DNA of 64,000 bases from VAZQ01 sp050179645 (GTDB lineage Bacteria; Pseudomonadota; Alphaproteobacteria; Rhizobiales; Xanthobacteraceae). The notes under the pieces were generated by a model. That model was not told where the DNA came from. It saw only the letters and a list, made by a program, of their open reading frames with translations, and did no database searches. Location: NCBI GenBank assembly GCA_050179645.1, contig JBFXEX010000003.1:26450-90449 (forward strand), given 5' to 3'. The position numbers were made by a program, and so were the translations under genes. Each line of letters starts with the position of its first letter. Within the stretch, counting starts at the first letter, position 1. Positions 55,480 to 63,923 of this stretch are shown in pieces.

Positions 55480-55612
55480 TCCCGAGCGTGCCGGATCGCG
55501 TCCGCATAAAAAGCGTCTGATGATTCTTAAGTTTTATCTTCTCAAGACTTAATCCGTTCGCCCGAATTACAGAGAATTCTGAGACGTTCCCTTCACCGCG
55601 CCCGGCTATGAA

Positions 55613-56140
55613 ATGCGCGCGGAGGTTGTTGGCGTGCGCGCAATATTGTCACTCATCGTTGTGCTGCTTCTCGGCGGCTGTCTGGCTGGAGAGCCGCTCG
55701 CGCCCGAACTCGAGGGACGCTGGGCGGCTCCGCGAGCGGCGCACCTTCAGCTCGCGCTGTTGGCGGATCGGGCCGCAGGGCCGTTGCCGGTTGCCGCTGC
55801 GGCCGATGCGGATTGCCGCGTCCAATACGTCAGCTTCGAGAAGCGCGGCATCATGCTCTACAAGGACCGGAAGGTGTATCCGCTGTTCGCAGTTCGCGAC
55901 GTCAAGCGTGAAGGATCGCGTTTCATTCTGAGCGTCAGCACTCCATTCCCTGGCGGGGATGCGATCAAGATCGAGCTCATCTTGCGCAACGGCGAGCTCC
56001 GATTTGACGACATCATCGATCAACGCGGGCGGAGCATCCGCTACGACCGCTTCGAGAACGAGACGGCGCGACGGTTGGGCGTGAGCACCACCGGCGACGT
56101 GTTCCGGCTGTTGTTCGACCTCAAACCATGCGGCAGGTGA
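55613..56140 (+). CDS. Predicted lipoprotein, unknown function
   Basis: The 175-residue product has a leader with lipobox VLLLGGCLAG, then a soluble domain (CRVQYVSFEKRGIMLYKDRK, RFILSVSTPFPGGDAIKIEL) and a late Cys (LKPCGR). Alternative downstream starts would shorten the leader. No known domain is seen. It is first of three consecutive unknown envelope genes spaced 7 and 27 bases apart, probably one operon. Confidence 0.7.
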   Translation: MRAEVVGVRAILSLIVVLLLGGCLAGEPLAPELEGRWAAPRAAHLQLALLADRAAGPLPVAAAADADCRVQYVSFEKRGIMLYKDRKVYPLFAVRDVKREGSRFILSVSTPFPGGDAIKIELILRNGELRFDDIIDQRGRSIRYDRFENETARRLGVSTTGDVFRLLFDLKPCGR

Positions 56141-56147
56141 GGCATTC

Positions 56148-56870
56148 ATGAGCGACGGATTTGGCCGGAGGCGGCCGATCACGCGGCAGGAATTGCAGGC
56201 AACGCAGCAGCCTCCCGCGGGGGGCGGTGCAGGTTTTGTGCTCCCCGCATCGGTGGGATTGCTGTTGGGCTTTGGCATCGTGAGCCTGCTGTTCGCGGTC
56301 AACTTCGCCGCGATGAAAGGCTTCGGCCGCGCGCTCGATCGTCATTGGACCGAGAACGTCGGCTATCCCGGCGTGGAAGACGCTTTCAAGCGTGTCGGAA
56401 GCACCGACAAGCTCCTCGAGCAGGTCCACAACGACTGCAAGTCGCGCAGCGACTTCGTCGGCCGCGAGAGGCCCAGAAAGCGTGGCGAGGCGATGATGTC
56501 GGTCGACGACACCTTCCTGGGTCGTGCGGTGGTGTATCTGTCCTGCCTTGCGGCCTCTCAGCCCGATCGCTTCTGTCAGGCGCCGCACCGCAAACATCTG
56601 TTCGCGGTGGTGAAGGACTATTACCGGCTGAAGGGCAAGATCCGCGAGGAGCAGGTGTTCAGCCGCCAGGGTCCCTTCGCTGCCCAGCGCGACCTCCTGA
56701 TGGGGCCTACGCGCGAGACCCTGCCGACGACCGCGACGATGGCATTGGAGAGCGATCCTCGGGTCATCGGTGCATTCAAGGCGCTGGTGGGCGGCGGTTA
56801 CGTCACAAGCCGCGAACTCGTGAACGCAACCGGCGGCTGGCCCAGGCGATCTCGATCTGGTGCTTCGTGA
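56148..56870 (+). CDS. Single-pass membrane protein, unknown function
   Basis: The 240-residue product has a 30-residue cytoplasmic N-terminus, a membrane helix at about 30-53 (LPASVGLLLGFGIVSLLFAV) and an outside domain with conserved-looking cysteines (VHNDCKSRSDF, VYLSCLAASQPDRFC). Its ATG follows the lipoprotein stop by 7 bases. The last 20 residues (TGGWPRRSRSGAS) are odd in composition, so a 3' frameshift cannot be ruled out. Function unknown. Confidence 0.66.
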   Translation: MSDGFGRRRPITRQELQATQQPPAGGGAGFVLPASVGLLLGFGIVSLLFAVNFAAMKGFGRALDRHWTENVGYPGVEDAFKRVGSTDKLLEQVHNDCKSRSDFVGRERPRKRGEAMMSVDDTFLGRAVVYLSCLAASQPDRFCQAPHRKHLFAVVKDYYRLKGKIREEQVFSRQGPFAAQRDLLMGPTRETLPTTATMALESDPRVIGAFKALVGGGYVTSRELVNATGGWPRRSRSGAS

Positions 56871-56897
56871 CGTCAAGCCCGCACGGAAAGGATGTGA

Positions 56898-57497
56898 ATG
56901 ATGTCGATTGCGAACCCATCGCATTCATCGGGCGGCTTTCCGCTGCTGCGCGGCTTCATGTTGTTCATCCTCGCCGTCGTCCTGACCGCCGGTGCGTGGT
57001 GGGGATATGGCTCGCTGGTCAACTGGGGCACCGAGCCAACCGTCGCGCCGAAATGCTACTGGGCGGACCAAGCTTATGTTCCGGCCAAGGAGACGATGCC
57101 GCTGGTCGGCGCGCCGGACAAGGACGGCGTTCCGAACAACCGCCGCCGCGTGTCCGCCTCGGCGATCGACGAGGTTCTGGCGGCGGAAAAGGAATGCAAA
57201 CCTGGCGCCTGCACGCTGCAAGCGGCGAAGACCTACCGGTCGGCACTCTTCTGGTATTTGTCGCCGCGGCTGCAACACACCCGTCAGCTCGATCGGATGT
57301 ATGGCGACAACGGCCTGCGGCTCGCCCGAAACATCTATTCAGAACCGATCGACCGGCGCATCGAAGAGGGATTGCGTGAGCGCTATCGGGCCAAGGCTTT
57401 CCGGATCAACGGCAGCCGCCAGAATCGCGATGTCATGGCGATTCTGATCTTCAAGGGTGGTGCGGCGCTTCGCCCCTGCCGCAAGAGCGACCTCTAA
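56898..57497 (+). CDS. Membrane-anchored protein, unknown function
   Basis: The 199-residue product begins MMSIANPSHSSGGFPLLRGF with one membrane helix at about residues 18-42 and an outside domain with cysteines in VAPKCYWAD, EKECKPGACTLQ and LRPCRKSDL. GGAAAGGATG precedes the start. It is the third gene of the unknown-envelope trio, and its topology matches that of the second (short inside part, one helix, Cys-containing outside domain), so the two may interact. Confidence 0.68.
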   Translation: MMSIANPSHSSGGFPLLRGFMLFILAVVLTAGAWWGYGSLVNWGTEPTVAPKCYWADQAYVPAKETMPLVGAPDKDGVPNNRRRVSASAIDEVLAAEKECKPGACTLQAAKTYRSALFWYLSPRLQHTRQLDRMYGDNGLRLARNIYSEPIDRRIEEGLRERYRAKAFRINGSRQNRDVMAILIFKGGAALRPCRKSDL

Positions 57498-57544
57498 GCC
57501 GGGCTTCGCTGTTCTGACGGACACGGGATGCGACGCCCGACCTG

Positions 57545-57823
57545 TTACTGCGGGAGCGTGCCGGCCTTTGACGCCTTCGACATGGCGTCGCGGCATGGCG
57601 GCGACAGCTTGCTGCTCTGACTCTTTAGGCAGGCGAGGACACGGCCACCGCCGGGCTGCACGCCGGGGCAGAGTTGGTTGAAGTCGGCACGGCAGACCTG
57701 CACGAGGGCCTTCACCTCCGGCGATACCTGGGCTTGTGCAAATGCTTCGCCCGGGGATGTCGCGACAAGGCCCAGTGCTGCGGCGGTTGCGAAGATGAGG
57801 TGGCAGCCTCGGATCTTTCTCAT
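57545..57823 (-). CDS. Small exported cysteine-rich repeat protein
   Basis: The 92-residue product has a signal peptide (MRKIRGCHLIFATAAALGLV, cleavage near AFAQ). The mature domain has four cysteines in two C-x6/8-C units (VCRADFNQLCPG, LACLKSQSSKLSPPCRDAM), like the cysteine-rich (GLG1-type) repeat seen in many bacterial periplasmic proteins. Function unknown. It starts 2 bases after the sterol-desaturase gene and is probably co-transcribed with it. Confidence 0.8.
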   Translation of the reverse strand: MRKIRGCHLIFATAAALGLVATSPGEAFAQAQVSPEVKALVQVCRADFNQLCPGVQPGGGRVLACLKSQSSKLSPPCRDAMSKASKAGTLPQ

Positions 57824-57825
57824 GA

Positions 57826-58773
57826 TCACTCTCCTGCGGTAATGGGGTTGGAAGGGGAATCGCCCGCCGTTGGACCCGGAGCCGGGCGATGGGCCGAGCA
57901 CGCGCCCGGCTTGAACGAACCCGGCGGAGCGAATATGGCGTGGAGCTTTTCCGGCACGGAGGATGCGTTCCGGACGTCGCGGATCAGCGCGATCCATTCT
58001 CCGAACGCGATACGGATCGGGTTCAGCGTCGGCATGCCGTTGACGACGCCGTAGCGCAGCTTTTCGTCCTTCGGGGCTTCCGCGAAAGTGCCGAACAGGC
58101 GGTCGAAGACGATCAGGACGCCGCCATAATTCTTGTCGAGGCAGGATTGGTTCGATGCGTGATGCACGCGATGGTGCGCCGGCGTGTTCATCACCCACTC
58201 GAGTGGCCCGAGCCGAGGTGCCAGCTCGGTGTGAATGAAGAACTGGTAGAGCAGGTTCGCGCCCAGCATTGCGACAATCGCGAAAGGGTGGAATCCGATC
58301 CAGGCGAGCGTCACGAAGAACAGGAAGTGCCCCGAGATGCTGCCCGTCCAACCGAGCCGGATGGCTGCGGTGAGGTTGAGCTTCGTCGGCGAGTGATGGA
58401 CCGCATGCGTCGCCCACAGCCAGCGGATGCGGTGCGAGGCGCGATGGTGCCAGTAGTAGACGAACTCGGTGGCGAGGAAGAGCGCGCCGATTGCGACAGG
58501 TGTCAGCTGATTGAAGTCGAACAGCCGGTGGCTGTATGCGACGGCGAAGGGCACCGCCACGATGCCGGCTTCGGCGATCCGGATGAGGTTCTGCCCGAGC
58601 GCGACTCCAAGGGATGCGGCGCTCTCGGCAAGGTCGTGGGTCTGTTCGTCGTGATGCGCGAGGCGGCTCAAGAGATATTCGAGGACCATGAAGCCCACGG
58701 CGACCGCAAGGATCGTCAGGCGCGTGGTCGGATCGGTCCAGATGTTGAATTGATCCATCATGATTTGACTCAT
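57826..58773 (-). CDS. Sterol desaturase/fatty acid hydroxylase-superfamily membrane protein
   Basis: The 315-residue product has four or more membrane helices and the His clusters of the di-iron superfamily: YYWHHRASHRIRWLWATHAV with following HHSP, and NTPAHHRVHHASN. These enzymes hydroxylate or desaturate lipids at the membrane using O2. The closest likeness is to bacterial ERG3-type proteins, whose lipid substrate is unknown. The 40-residue tail is Pro/Ala-rich and disordered. It precedes the Cys-rich gene. Confidence 0.9.
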   Translation of the reverse strand: MSQIMMDQFNIWTDPTTRLTILAVAVGFMVLEYLLSRLAHHDEQTHDLAESAASLGVALGQNLIRIAEAGIVAVPFAVAYSHRLFDFNQLTPVAIGALFLATEFVYYWHHRASHRIRWLWATHAVHHSPTKLNLTAAIRLGWTGSISGHFLFFVTLAWIGFHPFAIVAMLGANLLYQFFIHTELAPRLGPLEWVMNTPAHHRVHHASNQSCLDKNYGGVLIVFDRLFGTFAEAPKDEKLRYGVVNGMPTLNPIRIAFGEWIALIRDVRNASSVPEKLHAIFAPPGSFKPGACSAHRPAPGPTAGDSPSNPITAGE

Positions 58774-58830
58774 GGCGAGGCGGGTTCGGTCCGAGCGGAC
58801 GCGGGTCGTCCGCTCGGTCCGGCGCCGCAA

Positions 58831-59133
58831 TCAGCGGGAGACCGAACCCTGGCGGGTCACCGTGTAGCCCCGCGGACCCGTGGTCGTGCGGCTTCCGGTG
58901 CAGGTGCCGTTGGCGCAGGACACGGTGCCCTGGCGGGTCGCGCTATAGCCATACGGGCCGGTGCCAGTGACTTGACGGGAGCAGGTACCGTTCGCACAGC
59001 TTCCCGATCCATGGACGGTTGCTGTGCCGCGCCAGCCCGTCACCGAACCGTTGCGCGTCCAGGCGCTCGCGTCGGCCGTCGCGACCGTTCCCATGGCGGC
59101 TGCGAGGGTAAACGTGGTCAGGAGTTTGTTCAT
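58831..59133 (-). CDS. Small exported Gly/Thr-rich repeat protein
   Basis: The 100-residue product has a signal peptide (MNKLLTTFTLAAAMGTVATA, cleavage near ASA). The mature protein is built of about 29-residue repeats, two full and one partial, with a core of SCANGTC, then a Thr/Gly stretch, then GPYGYSATRQG or GPRGYTVTRQG. The paired Cys in each SCANGTC could form small disulfide loops. No family known to me. It is divergent from an OmpR-type regulator gene, and its promoter region contains the GTAACA direct repeat. Confidence 0.75.
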   Translation of the reverse strand: MNKLLTTFTLAAAMGTVATADASAWTRNGSVTGWRGTATVHGSGSCANGTCSRQVTGTGPYGYSATRQGTVSCANGTCTGSRTTTGPRGYTVTRQGSVSR

Positions 59134-59254
59134 ACCAGCAGTCTCCTCGAATGTGTTGACGGCCTGCCGTGTGGCCGTGCGGAGGAGAGTGCAAATGGCG
59201 TGTCTCGGCCGTTTCTTCCGTGCGCACCAGTTTTTGGCATTTTGTCGCCGACAC

Positions 59255-59270
59255 GTAACACCTTGTAACA
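59255..59270. promoter_or_regulatory. OmpR-type direct repeat GTAACA-N4-GTAACA
   Basis: GTAACA occurs at 59255-59260 and 59265-59270, exactly one helical turn apart, between the divergent small-repeat-protein and response-regulator genes, 31 bases upstream of the latter. OmpR/PhoB-family regulators typically bind such tandem half sites. Confidence 0.55.
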
Positions 59271-59301
59271 ACCGCGGCGGCTTCTTGCATCTCCGGCCCG
59301 A

Positions 59302-60036
59302 ATGCTCGACAAGACGCAAATGAGCGCGCCGGTGGCTACGATCCTGATTGTCGAGGATGACCCTGACATTCGCCAGCTCATCAGCGAACTGATGCGCAAA
59401 GAGGGTTTCGCCGTCGAGGAGGCGGAACACGCTGTCGCCATGGACGACGCGCTTGCGCGCATGCGGCCGGACCTCATCATCCTCGACCTCATGCTTCCCG
59501 GCGAGGACGGATTGTCGGTCTGCCGCAGGATCAGAACGCGAGACGCATTGCCGATCCTGATGCTGACGGCAAAGAGCGACGAGATCGATCGCGTGGTCGG
59601 GCTCGAGATGGGCGCTGATGACTATCTGGTAAAACCCTTTGGGCCGCGCGAGCTCCTGGCACGCGTGCGAGCGGTGCTCCGGCGAGGCAATCCCAGGCCG
59701 ATGAGCGCGCCGACGCGGCGCTTCGTGTTTGATCGCTTTGTCATCGACCTCGACTCGCGCCAGCTCGCCGACACCGACGGCGTCGAACTGACGCTCACCA
59801 GTGCCGAATTCGATCTCCTAGCTTGCTTCGTGCAGCGATCGCGTCGGGTGCTCACGCGCGATCAGATACTCGACTGGACCCGCGGGCGCGCCGCCGATCC
59901 ATTCGACCGCACCGTCGATATGCTGGTTTCGCGCTTGCGCAAAAAGCTCGATGCGGCCAGCCCCCGGTCTAATCTGATCAGCACGGTTCGTAATGGCGGT
60001 TATTTGTTCACCCCTGTCGTGAAGCCGGTGCCGTGA
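59302..60036 (+). CDS. OmpR/PhoB-family response regulator
   Basis: The 244-residue product joins a receiver (ILIVEDDPDIRQLISELM, phosphoacceptor Asp in LIILDLMLPGEDG, Lys in DDYLVKPFGP) to a winged-helix DNA-binding domain (LTSAEFDLLACFVQRSRRVL, DRTVDMLVSRLRKKL, VRNGGYLFTP). An in-frame ATG at 59320 is an alternative start. It is translated together with its kinase (TGATG junction). The direct repeat upstream is a candidate autoregulatory site. Confidence 0.95.
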   Translation: MLDKTQMSAPVATILIVEDDPDIRQLISELMRKEGFAVEEAEHAVAMDDALARMRPDLIILDLMLPGEDGLSVCRRIRTRDALPILMLTAKSDEIDRVVGLEMGADDYLVKPFGPRELLARVRAVLRRGNPRPMSAPTRRFVFDRFVIDLDSRQLADTDGVELTLTSAEFDLLACFVQRSRRVLTRDQILDWTRGRAADPFDRTVDMLVSRLRKKLDAASPRSNLISTVRNGGYLFTPVVKPVP

Positions 60037-61373
60037 TGCTTCGGTTGAGTCTTGCCACACGCATCACCATGATCGTGGTCGTTGGGTTGTTGGCCGTTTG
60101 GATCGCGACGATTGCGCTATACTACCGATCGTACGACCGGGAAGGGGAGGGCTTCCGCCCGTCGCCGAACCAAATCGCCGCGCTTGTGGAATTATTGGAG
60201 CAACCGCCTCGGGAGAGCAGTGTACTCGTTCTTGCCGCGGTTACGTCCAGGTTCCTCAACGCCAAGTTGGAGGCGAATGCCGCGACTGTTGATGGTCCCT
60301 TGGCCGACGAGGCAATGCGGCAGCGCTATGCGGAGAAGTTGGGGGATCGGGCTTTTGAGATCTTGGTCCCGGCGGTCTCGGCCTCGCAGCGGCGCTTTCC
60401 GCGCATCTTTGCGACCGTCGCAGCCCCGCTCGAATTCCGGATTGCTCTGAAGACCGGTCAAACGCTTGTCATCGAAACCAAGAGCCCTCTGGCGGTCACC
60501 CGGCTGGGCCTACCGGTCGGCTTCGGGGCAGGCCTGTTCGGGACGTTGATCGCGCTTTTTGCTCTCATCATCATGCACCGCGAGACGCGGCCGCTCGCTG
60601 AGCTTTCCGCGGCCGTCGACCGCATGGATCTCGCCCACGCTCCTGTGCTCTTGCCCGCCGCCCGGGGCAGCGCCCCTGAAATCCAAGTGCTCATCGCGGC
60701 CTTCAACCGGCTTCAGACCCGGCTGTCGCAACTCCTGCGCGCTCGTTTGGCGATGCTGGGCGGCATCTCTCACGATGTCCGGACGTTCGCAACGCGCTTA
60801 CGCCTGCGCGTCGAGCATATCCGGGAAAGCGGCGAACGCGATCGCGCGATCAGCGACATCTCCGACATGATCCGCCTGCTGGACGACGCTCTTATGGCAA
60901 GCCGGGCCGGAGCCGGCGAACTTGCCGAGGAACTCGTGGAGTTCGATCAAATCGTCCGGGCCGAGGTGGAGGACAGACGAGTGGCGGGGGCTGCGATCGA
61001 CCTGCTGCAAACGACAGCCGGCGCGACCGTACTCGGCGATCGTCTTGCGCTTCGGCGCATTGTCTCCAATCTTGCGGACAATGCCCTGAAATATGGCCGG
61101 GTGGCGCATCTGACCGTCGAGGCCGATGAGCAAGAGGTCCTGTTGACCGTTGACGATGAAGGCCCGGGTATTCCGCCGGATCTACGCGAGATACTGCTTG
61201 AACCTTTCATCCGCTTGGACAGCTCACGCAATCGTCGAACCGGTGGCGCCGGACTTGGTCTCGCGGTCGTCCGCAATCTCGTCGAAGGACACGACGGGAC
61301 AATTGCAATCGGCGAAGCTCCGACCGGAGGCGCGCGGTTCACGATACGGTTGCCGTTATTCCGGCCCTCGTAG
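60036..61373 (+). CDS. Membrane sensor histidine kinase (EnvZ-like layout)
   Basis: The 445-residue kinase has membrane helices at about 10-28 and 160-180, a 130-residue periplasmic sensor with no recognised domain, HAMP (about 181-233), HisKA with H246 in GGISHDVRTFATRLRLR and an HATPase domain (LADNALKYGRVAHL, DEGPGIP, GGAGLGLAVVRNLVEGHDG). The usual SHDLRTPLTRLRL box has Phe-Ala in place of Pro-Leu. The start ATG shares one base with the regulator stop; a GTG three bases earlier is possible. Confidence 0.94.
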   Translation: MLRLSLATRITMIVVVGLLAVWIATIALYYRSYDREGEGFRPSPNQIAALVELLEQPPRESSVLVLAAVTSRFLNAKLEANAATVDGPLADEAMRQRYAEKLGDRAFEILVPAVSASQRRFPRIFATVAAPLEFRIALKTGQTLVIETKSPLAVTRLGLPVGFGAGLFGTLIALFALIIMHRETRPLAELSAAVDRMDLAHAPVLLPAARGSAPEIQVLIAAFNRLQTRLSQLLRARLAMLGGISHDVRTFATRLRLRVEHIRESGERDRAISDISDMIRLLDDALMASRAGAGELAEELVEFDQIVRAEVEDRRVAGAAIDLLQTTAGATVLGDRLALRRIVSNLADNALKYGRVAHLTVEADEQEVLLTVDDEGPGIPPDLREILLEPFIRLDSSRNRRTGGAGLGLAVVRNLVEGHDGTIAIGEAPTGGARFTIRLPLFRPS

Positions 61374-61418
61374 CACCAGGAACGGCCCCGAACGTGGCGC
61401 AGCCTGCGGGCGACCCGG

Positions 61419-62852
61419 CTACAGCACCTTTCCGGGGTTGAGGATGCCCTTGGGGTCGAGCGTGCGCTTGAGGGTACGCATCAGCTCGTAGGCCACCGGA
61501 TCCTTCACGCTCGGTAAGAGGTCGCGCTTCATCACGCCGATGCCGTGCTCGGCCGAGATCGAGCCGCCGTATTTCTTCACCACCGCGAACACCACGTCGT
61601 TCACGTCGTGCCAGCGCTTGAGGTACTCTTCCTTGTCGGCGCCAACCGGCTGCGTGACGTTGTAGTGGATGTTGCCGTCGCCGAGATGCCCGAAGGGGAG
61701 CGGCCGCGCGCCTGGGATGAGCTTTACCACCGCCTCGCTCGCCTCGCGGATGAACGCCGGCACCGCCGCGACCGGCACCGACACGTCGTGCTTGATCGAG
61801 CCGCCGACCTGGCGCTGCACCTCGCCGAACAACTCGCGGATGCGCCAGAACATCTTGGCCTGGTCGAGGCTGTCGGCCACGGTCGCGTCTTCGATCAGTC
61901 CGCGCTCGAATCCCTCCGCCAGGATGCTTTCCAGATTCTCGCGCAGGCCCTCATGCGCCTGCGACGACAGTTCGAGCAGCACGTACCAGGGATGCGGGCC
62001 CGAGAGCGGATTGCGGCAGCCGGTGCTGTGCTCGAGCACCAGTTCGACGCCCATCCGCAGCATGATCTCGAAGCTCGTGACGGTTCCGGCGGTGCGCTCG
62101 GTGGCGACGCCGAGGAGTTCGAGCGCCGCTTCGGGCGACGGCACGCCGACGAACGCGATCTCGACGGAGCGCGGCCGAGGCACCAGCCGCAGCACCGCAG
62201 CGGTAATGATGCCGAGCGTGCCTTCCGCGCCGATGAACAGGTTTTTCAGGTCGTAACCGGTGTTGTCCTTCTTGAGCTTGTTGAGGTTGTTGAGCACGCG
62301 GCCGTCGGCCAGCACGACTTCGAGGCCGAGCGCATGCGAGCGGGCGACGCCATGCGCCAGCGCCGCGGTGCCGCCCGCATTGGTCGAGAGATTGCCGCCG
62401 ATGGTGCAGGTGCCTTCCGACGGCAGCAGTTGCGGGTAGAGCCGGTCGACTTGGGCGGCGGCTTCGCGCGCGCGCTGCAGGGTCACGCCGGCCTCGCAGG
62501 TGATGGTGTTCGAGGTCGGATCGACCTCGCGGATCTGGTCGAGGCGGTTGAGCGACAGCACGACCTCACCGTGGATCGGTGTCTGGCCGCCGGACAGGCC
62601 GGTATTGCCGCCCTGCGGTACGATCGCGGTGCCGGTCTCGTTGGCGAGCTTGACGATCGCGGAAACTTCGGCGGTCGAGCCCGGCCGCAGCACCACCGGC
62701 GTATGCGCCGCGTACATGTCCCTCATCTCGAGCAGATAGGGCGCCTGCGCCTGCGGATCGGTAATGGCGTTCCTGGCGCCGACGATCGCGATGAAGCGTT
62801 CGATCAGGGCGGGCGAGAGCGCAGCGAGCGGCTTGGTGATGATTTCGTTCAT
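61419..62852 (-). CDS. FAD-linked oxidase of the GlcD/D-lactate dehydrogenase type
   Basis: The 477-residue product has the PCMH-type FAD domain (TAIVPQGGNTGLSGGQTP, GTCTIGGNLSTNAGGTAALA, VLNNLNKLKKDNTGYDLKNL, GAEGTLGIITAAVLRLVPRP) and the C-terminal FAD-oxidase domain with LPFGHLGDGNIHYNV and SAEHGIGVMKRDLLP. It would oxidise a 2-hydroxy acid such as D-lactate, D-2-hydroxyglutarate or glycolate and pass electrons to a membrane or flavoprotein acceptor. GlcE and GlcF are absent. It follows the Sua5 gene by 21 bases. Confidence 0.93.
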   Translation of the reverse strand: MNEIITKPLAALSPALIERFIAIVGARNAITDPQAQAPYLLEMRDMYAAHTPVVLRPGSTAEVSAIVKLANETGTAIVPQGGNTGLSGGQTPIHGEVVLSLNRLDQIREVDPTSNTITCEAGVTLQRAREAAAQVDRLYPQLLPSEGTCTIGGNLSTNAGGTAALAHGVARSHALGLEVVLADGRVLNNLNKLKKDNTGYDLKNLFIGAEGTLGIITAAVLRLVPRPRSVEIAFVGVPSPEAALELLGVATERTAGTVTSFEIMLRMGVELVLEHSTGCRNPLSGPHPWYVLLELSSQAHEGLRENLESILAEGFERGLIEDATVADSLDQAKMFWRIRELFGEVQRQVGGSIKHDVSVPVAAVPAFIREASEAVVKLIPGARPLPFGHLGDGNIHYNVTQPVGADKEEYLKRWHDVNDVVFAVVKKYGGSISAEHGIGVMKRDLLPSVKDPVAYELMRTLKRTLDPKGILNPGKVL

Positions 62853-62873
62853 GGGGGTCCGGCCTTGTTCGCC

Positions 62874-63866
62874 CTAACATTCCCGCGGCGCGGCGGCGCG
62901 CGCAAGCCGGTCGTTGATCGCTTCGCCCAGTCCCTCATGCGGCACCGGCATGACGGCGATGCACCCCGCGGCCGCATCGAGGGCGCGCAGGTGCGAGAAC
63001 AGGTTGGCGGCGGCCTCGATCAGGTCGCCGCGATCCGAGAGATTGAGTATCCGCGGGGCGCGCTCGGCGCCGGGCGGCAATTTGGGGCCGAAGGCCAGCA
63101 GTCCCTCGCCGGGATTGACCGCAGTGGCGTCGAGCCGCAGCTGCGCCCGCGGCGCATAGTGCGAGGCGAGTTGGCCGGGAGCGACCGGCGCGTCTTGCGG
63201 CGCGGCCGCCGGAGTTGCCAGCGCTTGGCCAAGGACGCGTTCGATCGCGTCGCGGGCGAGCGCGCCCGGCCGCAGCAGGGTCGGCTCCTCCAGACAGGCG
63301 ACGATGGTCGATTCCAGGCCCATCCGAGTTTGGCCGCCGTCGAGAATCAGTTCGATGCGCCCGCGCAGATCGGCGAGCACATGCGCTGCCGCGGTCGGCG
63401 AAACGTGCCCGGATCGATTCGCCGACGGCGCCACGACCGGCCGGCCGAACGCCTTGAGCAGGTCCTGCGCCACCGGATGGTCAGGTACCCGCAACGCGAT
63501 GCTGTCGAGCCCAGCGGTGGCGAGATCGGACACCGGACAGCCGGCAACCTTCGGCAGCACCAGCGTCAACGGCCCCGGCCAGAACGCCTTGGCGAGGCGC
63601 TGCGCCGCGGCGTCGAACCGTCCGAGCGCGCGCGCCGCCGCAACGCCGGTGACGTGCGCGATCAGCGGATTGAACGCCGGGCGGCCCTTGGCCTCGTAGA
63701 GGCGGGCGACGGCGCGGCCATTGGTGGCGTCGGCGCCGAGCCCATAGACGGTTTCGGTCGGAAACGCGACAAGACCGCCGGCCGCCAGCACGCGGGCGGC
63801 GTGTTCGGCCGCACGCCGGCCGTCCTTTGCGGCGTCGATGACCTGGGTTGCGGGCTGCGCCGTCAT
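62874..63866 (-). CDS. L-threonylcarbamoyladenylate synthase (Sua5/YwlC/TsaC2)
   Basis: The 330-residue product has the YrdC-like domain (LVAFPTETVYGLGADATNG, GRPAFNPLIAHV, FWPGPLTLVLPK, VPDHPVAQDLLKAFGRPVVA, PSANRSGHVSPT) and the extra C-terminal Sua5 domain after SHYAPRAQL. It makes threonylcarbamoyl-AMP for t6A37 modification of ANN-decoding tRNAs. The ATG at 63866 is chosen; extending upstream would read the antisense of the tRNA-Pro gene. Confidence 0.95.
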   Translation of the reverse strand: MTAQPATQVIDAAKDGRRAAEHAARVLAAGGLVAFPTETVYGLGADATNGRAVARLYEAKGRPAFNPLIAHVTGVAAARALGRFDAAAQRLAKAFWPGPLTLVLPKVAGCPVSDLATAGLDSIALRVPDHPVAQDLLKAFGRPVVAPSANRSGHVSPTAAAHVLADLRGRIELILDGGQTRMGLESTIVACLEEPTLLRPGALARDAIERVLGQALATPAAAPQDAPVAPGQLASHYAPRAQLRLDATAVNPGEGLLAFGPKLPPGAERAPRILNLSDRGDLIEAAANLFSHLRALDAAAGCIAVMPVPHEGLGEAINDRLARAAAPREC

Positions 63867-63923
63867 TCCGGTACTCGTGCCTTGCGGCCCCGCGGGGGCA
63901 TGGTTATAAGACCGGCCATCAGT

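Noticed and set aside
60036..61373. Kinase inactivated by the SHDVRTFATRL change
   Set aside because: His246 and all ATP-binding motifs are intact; the altered residues after Arg-Thr are not catalytic and may be a subgroup feature.
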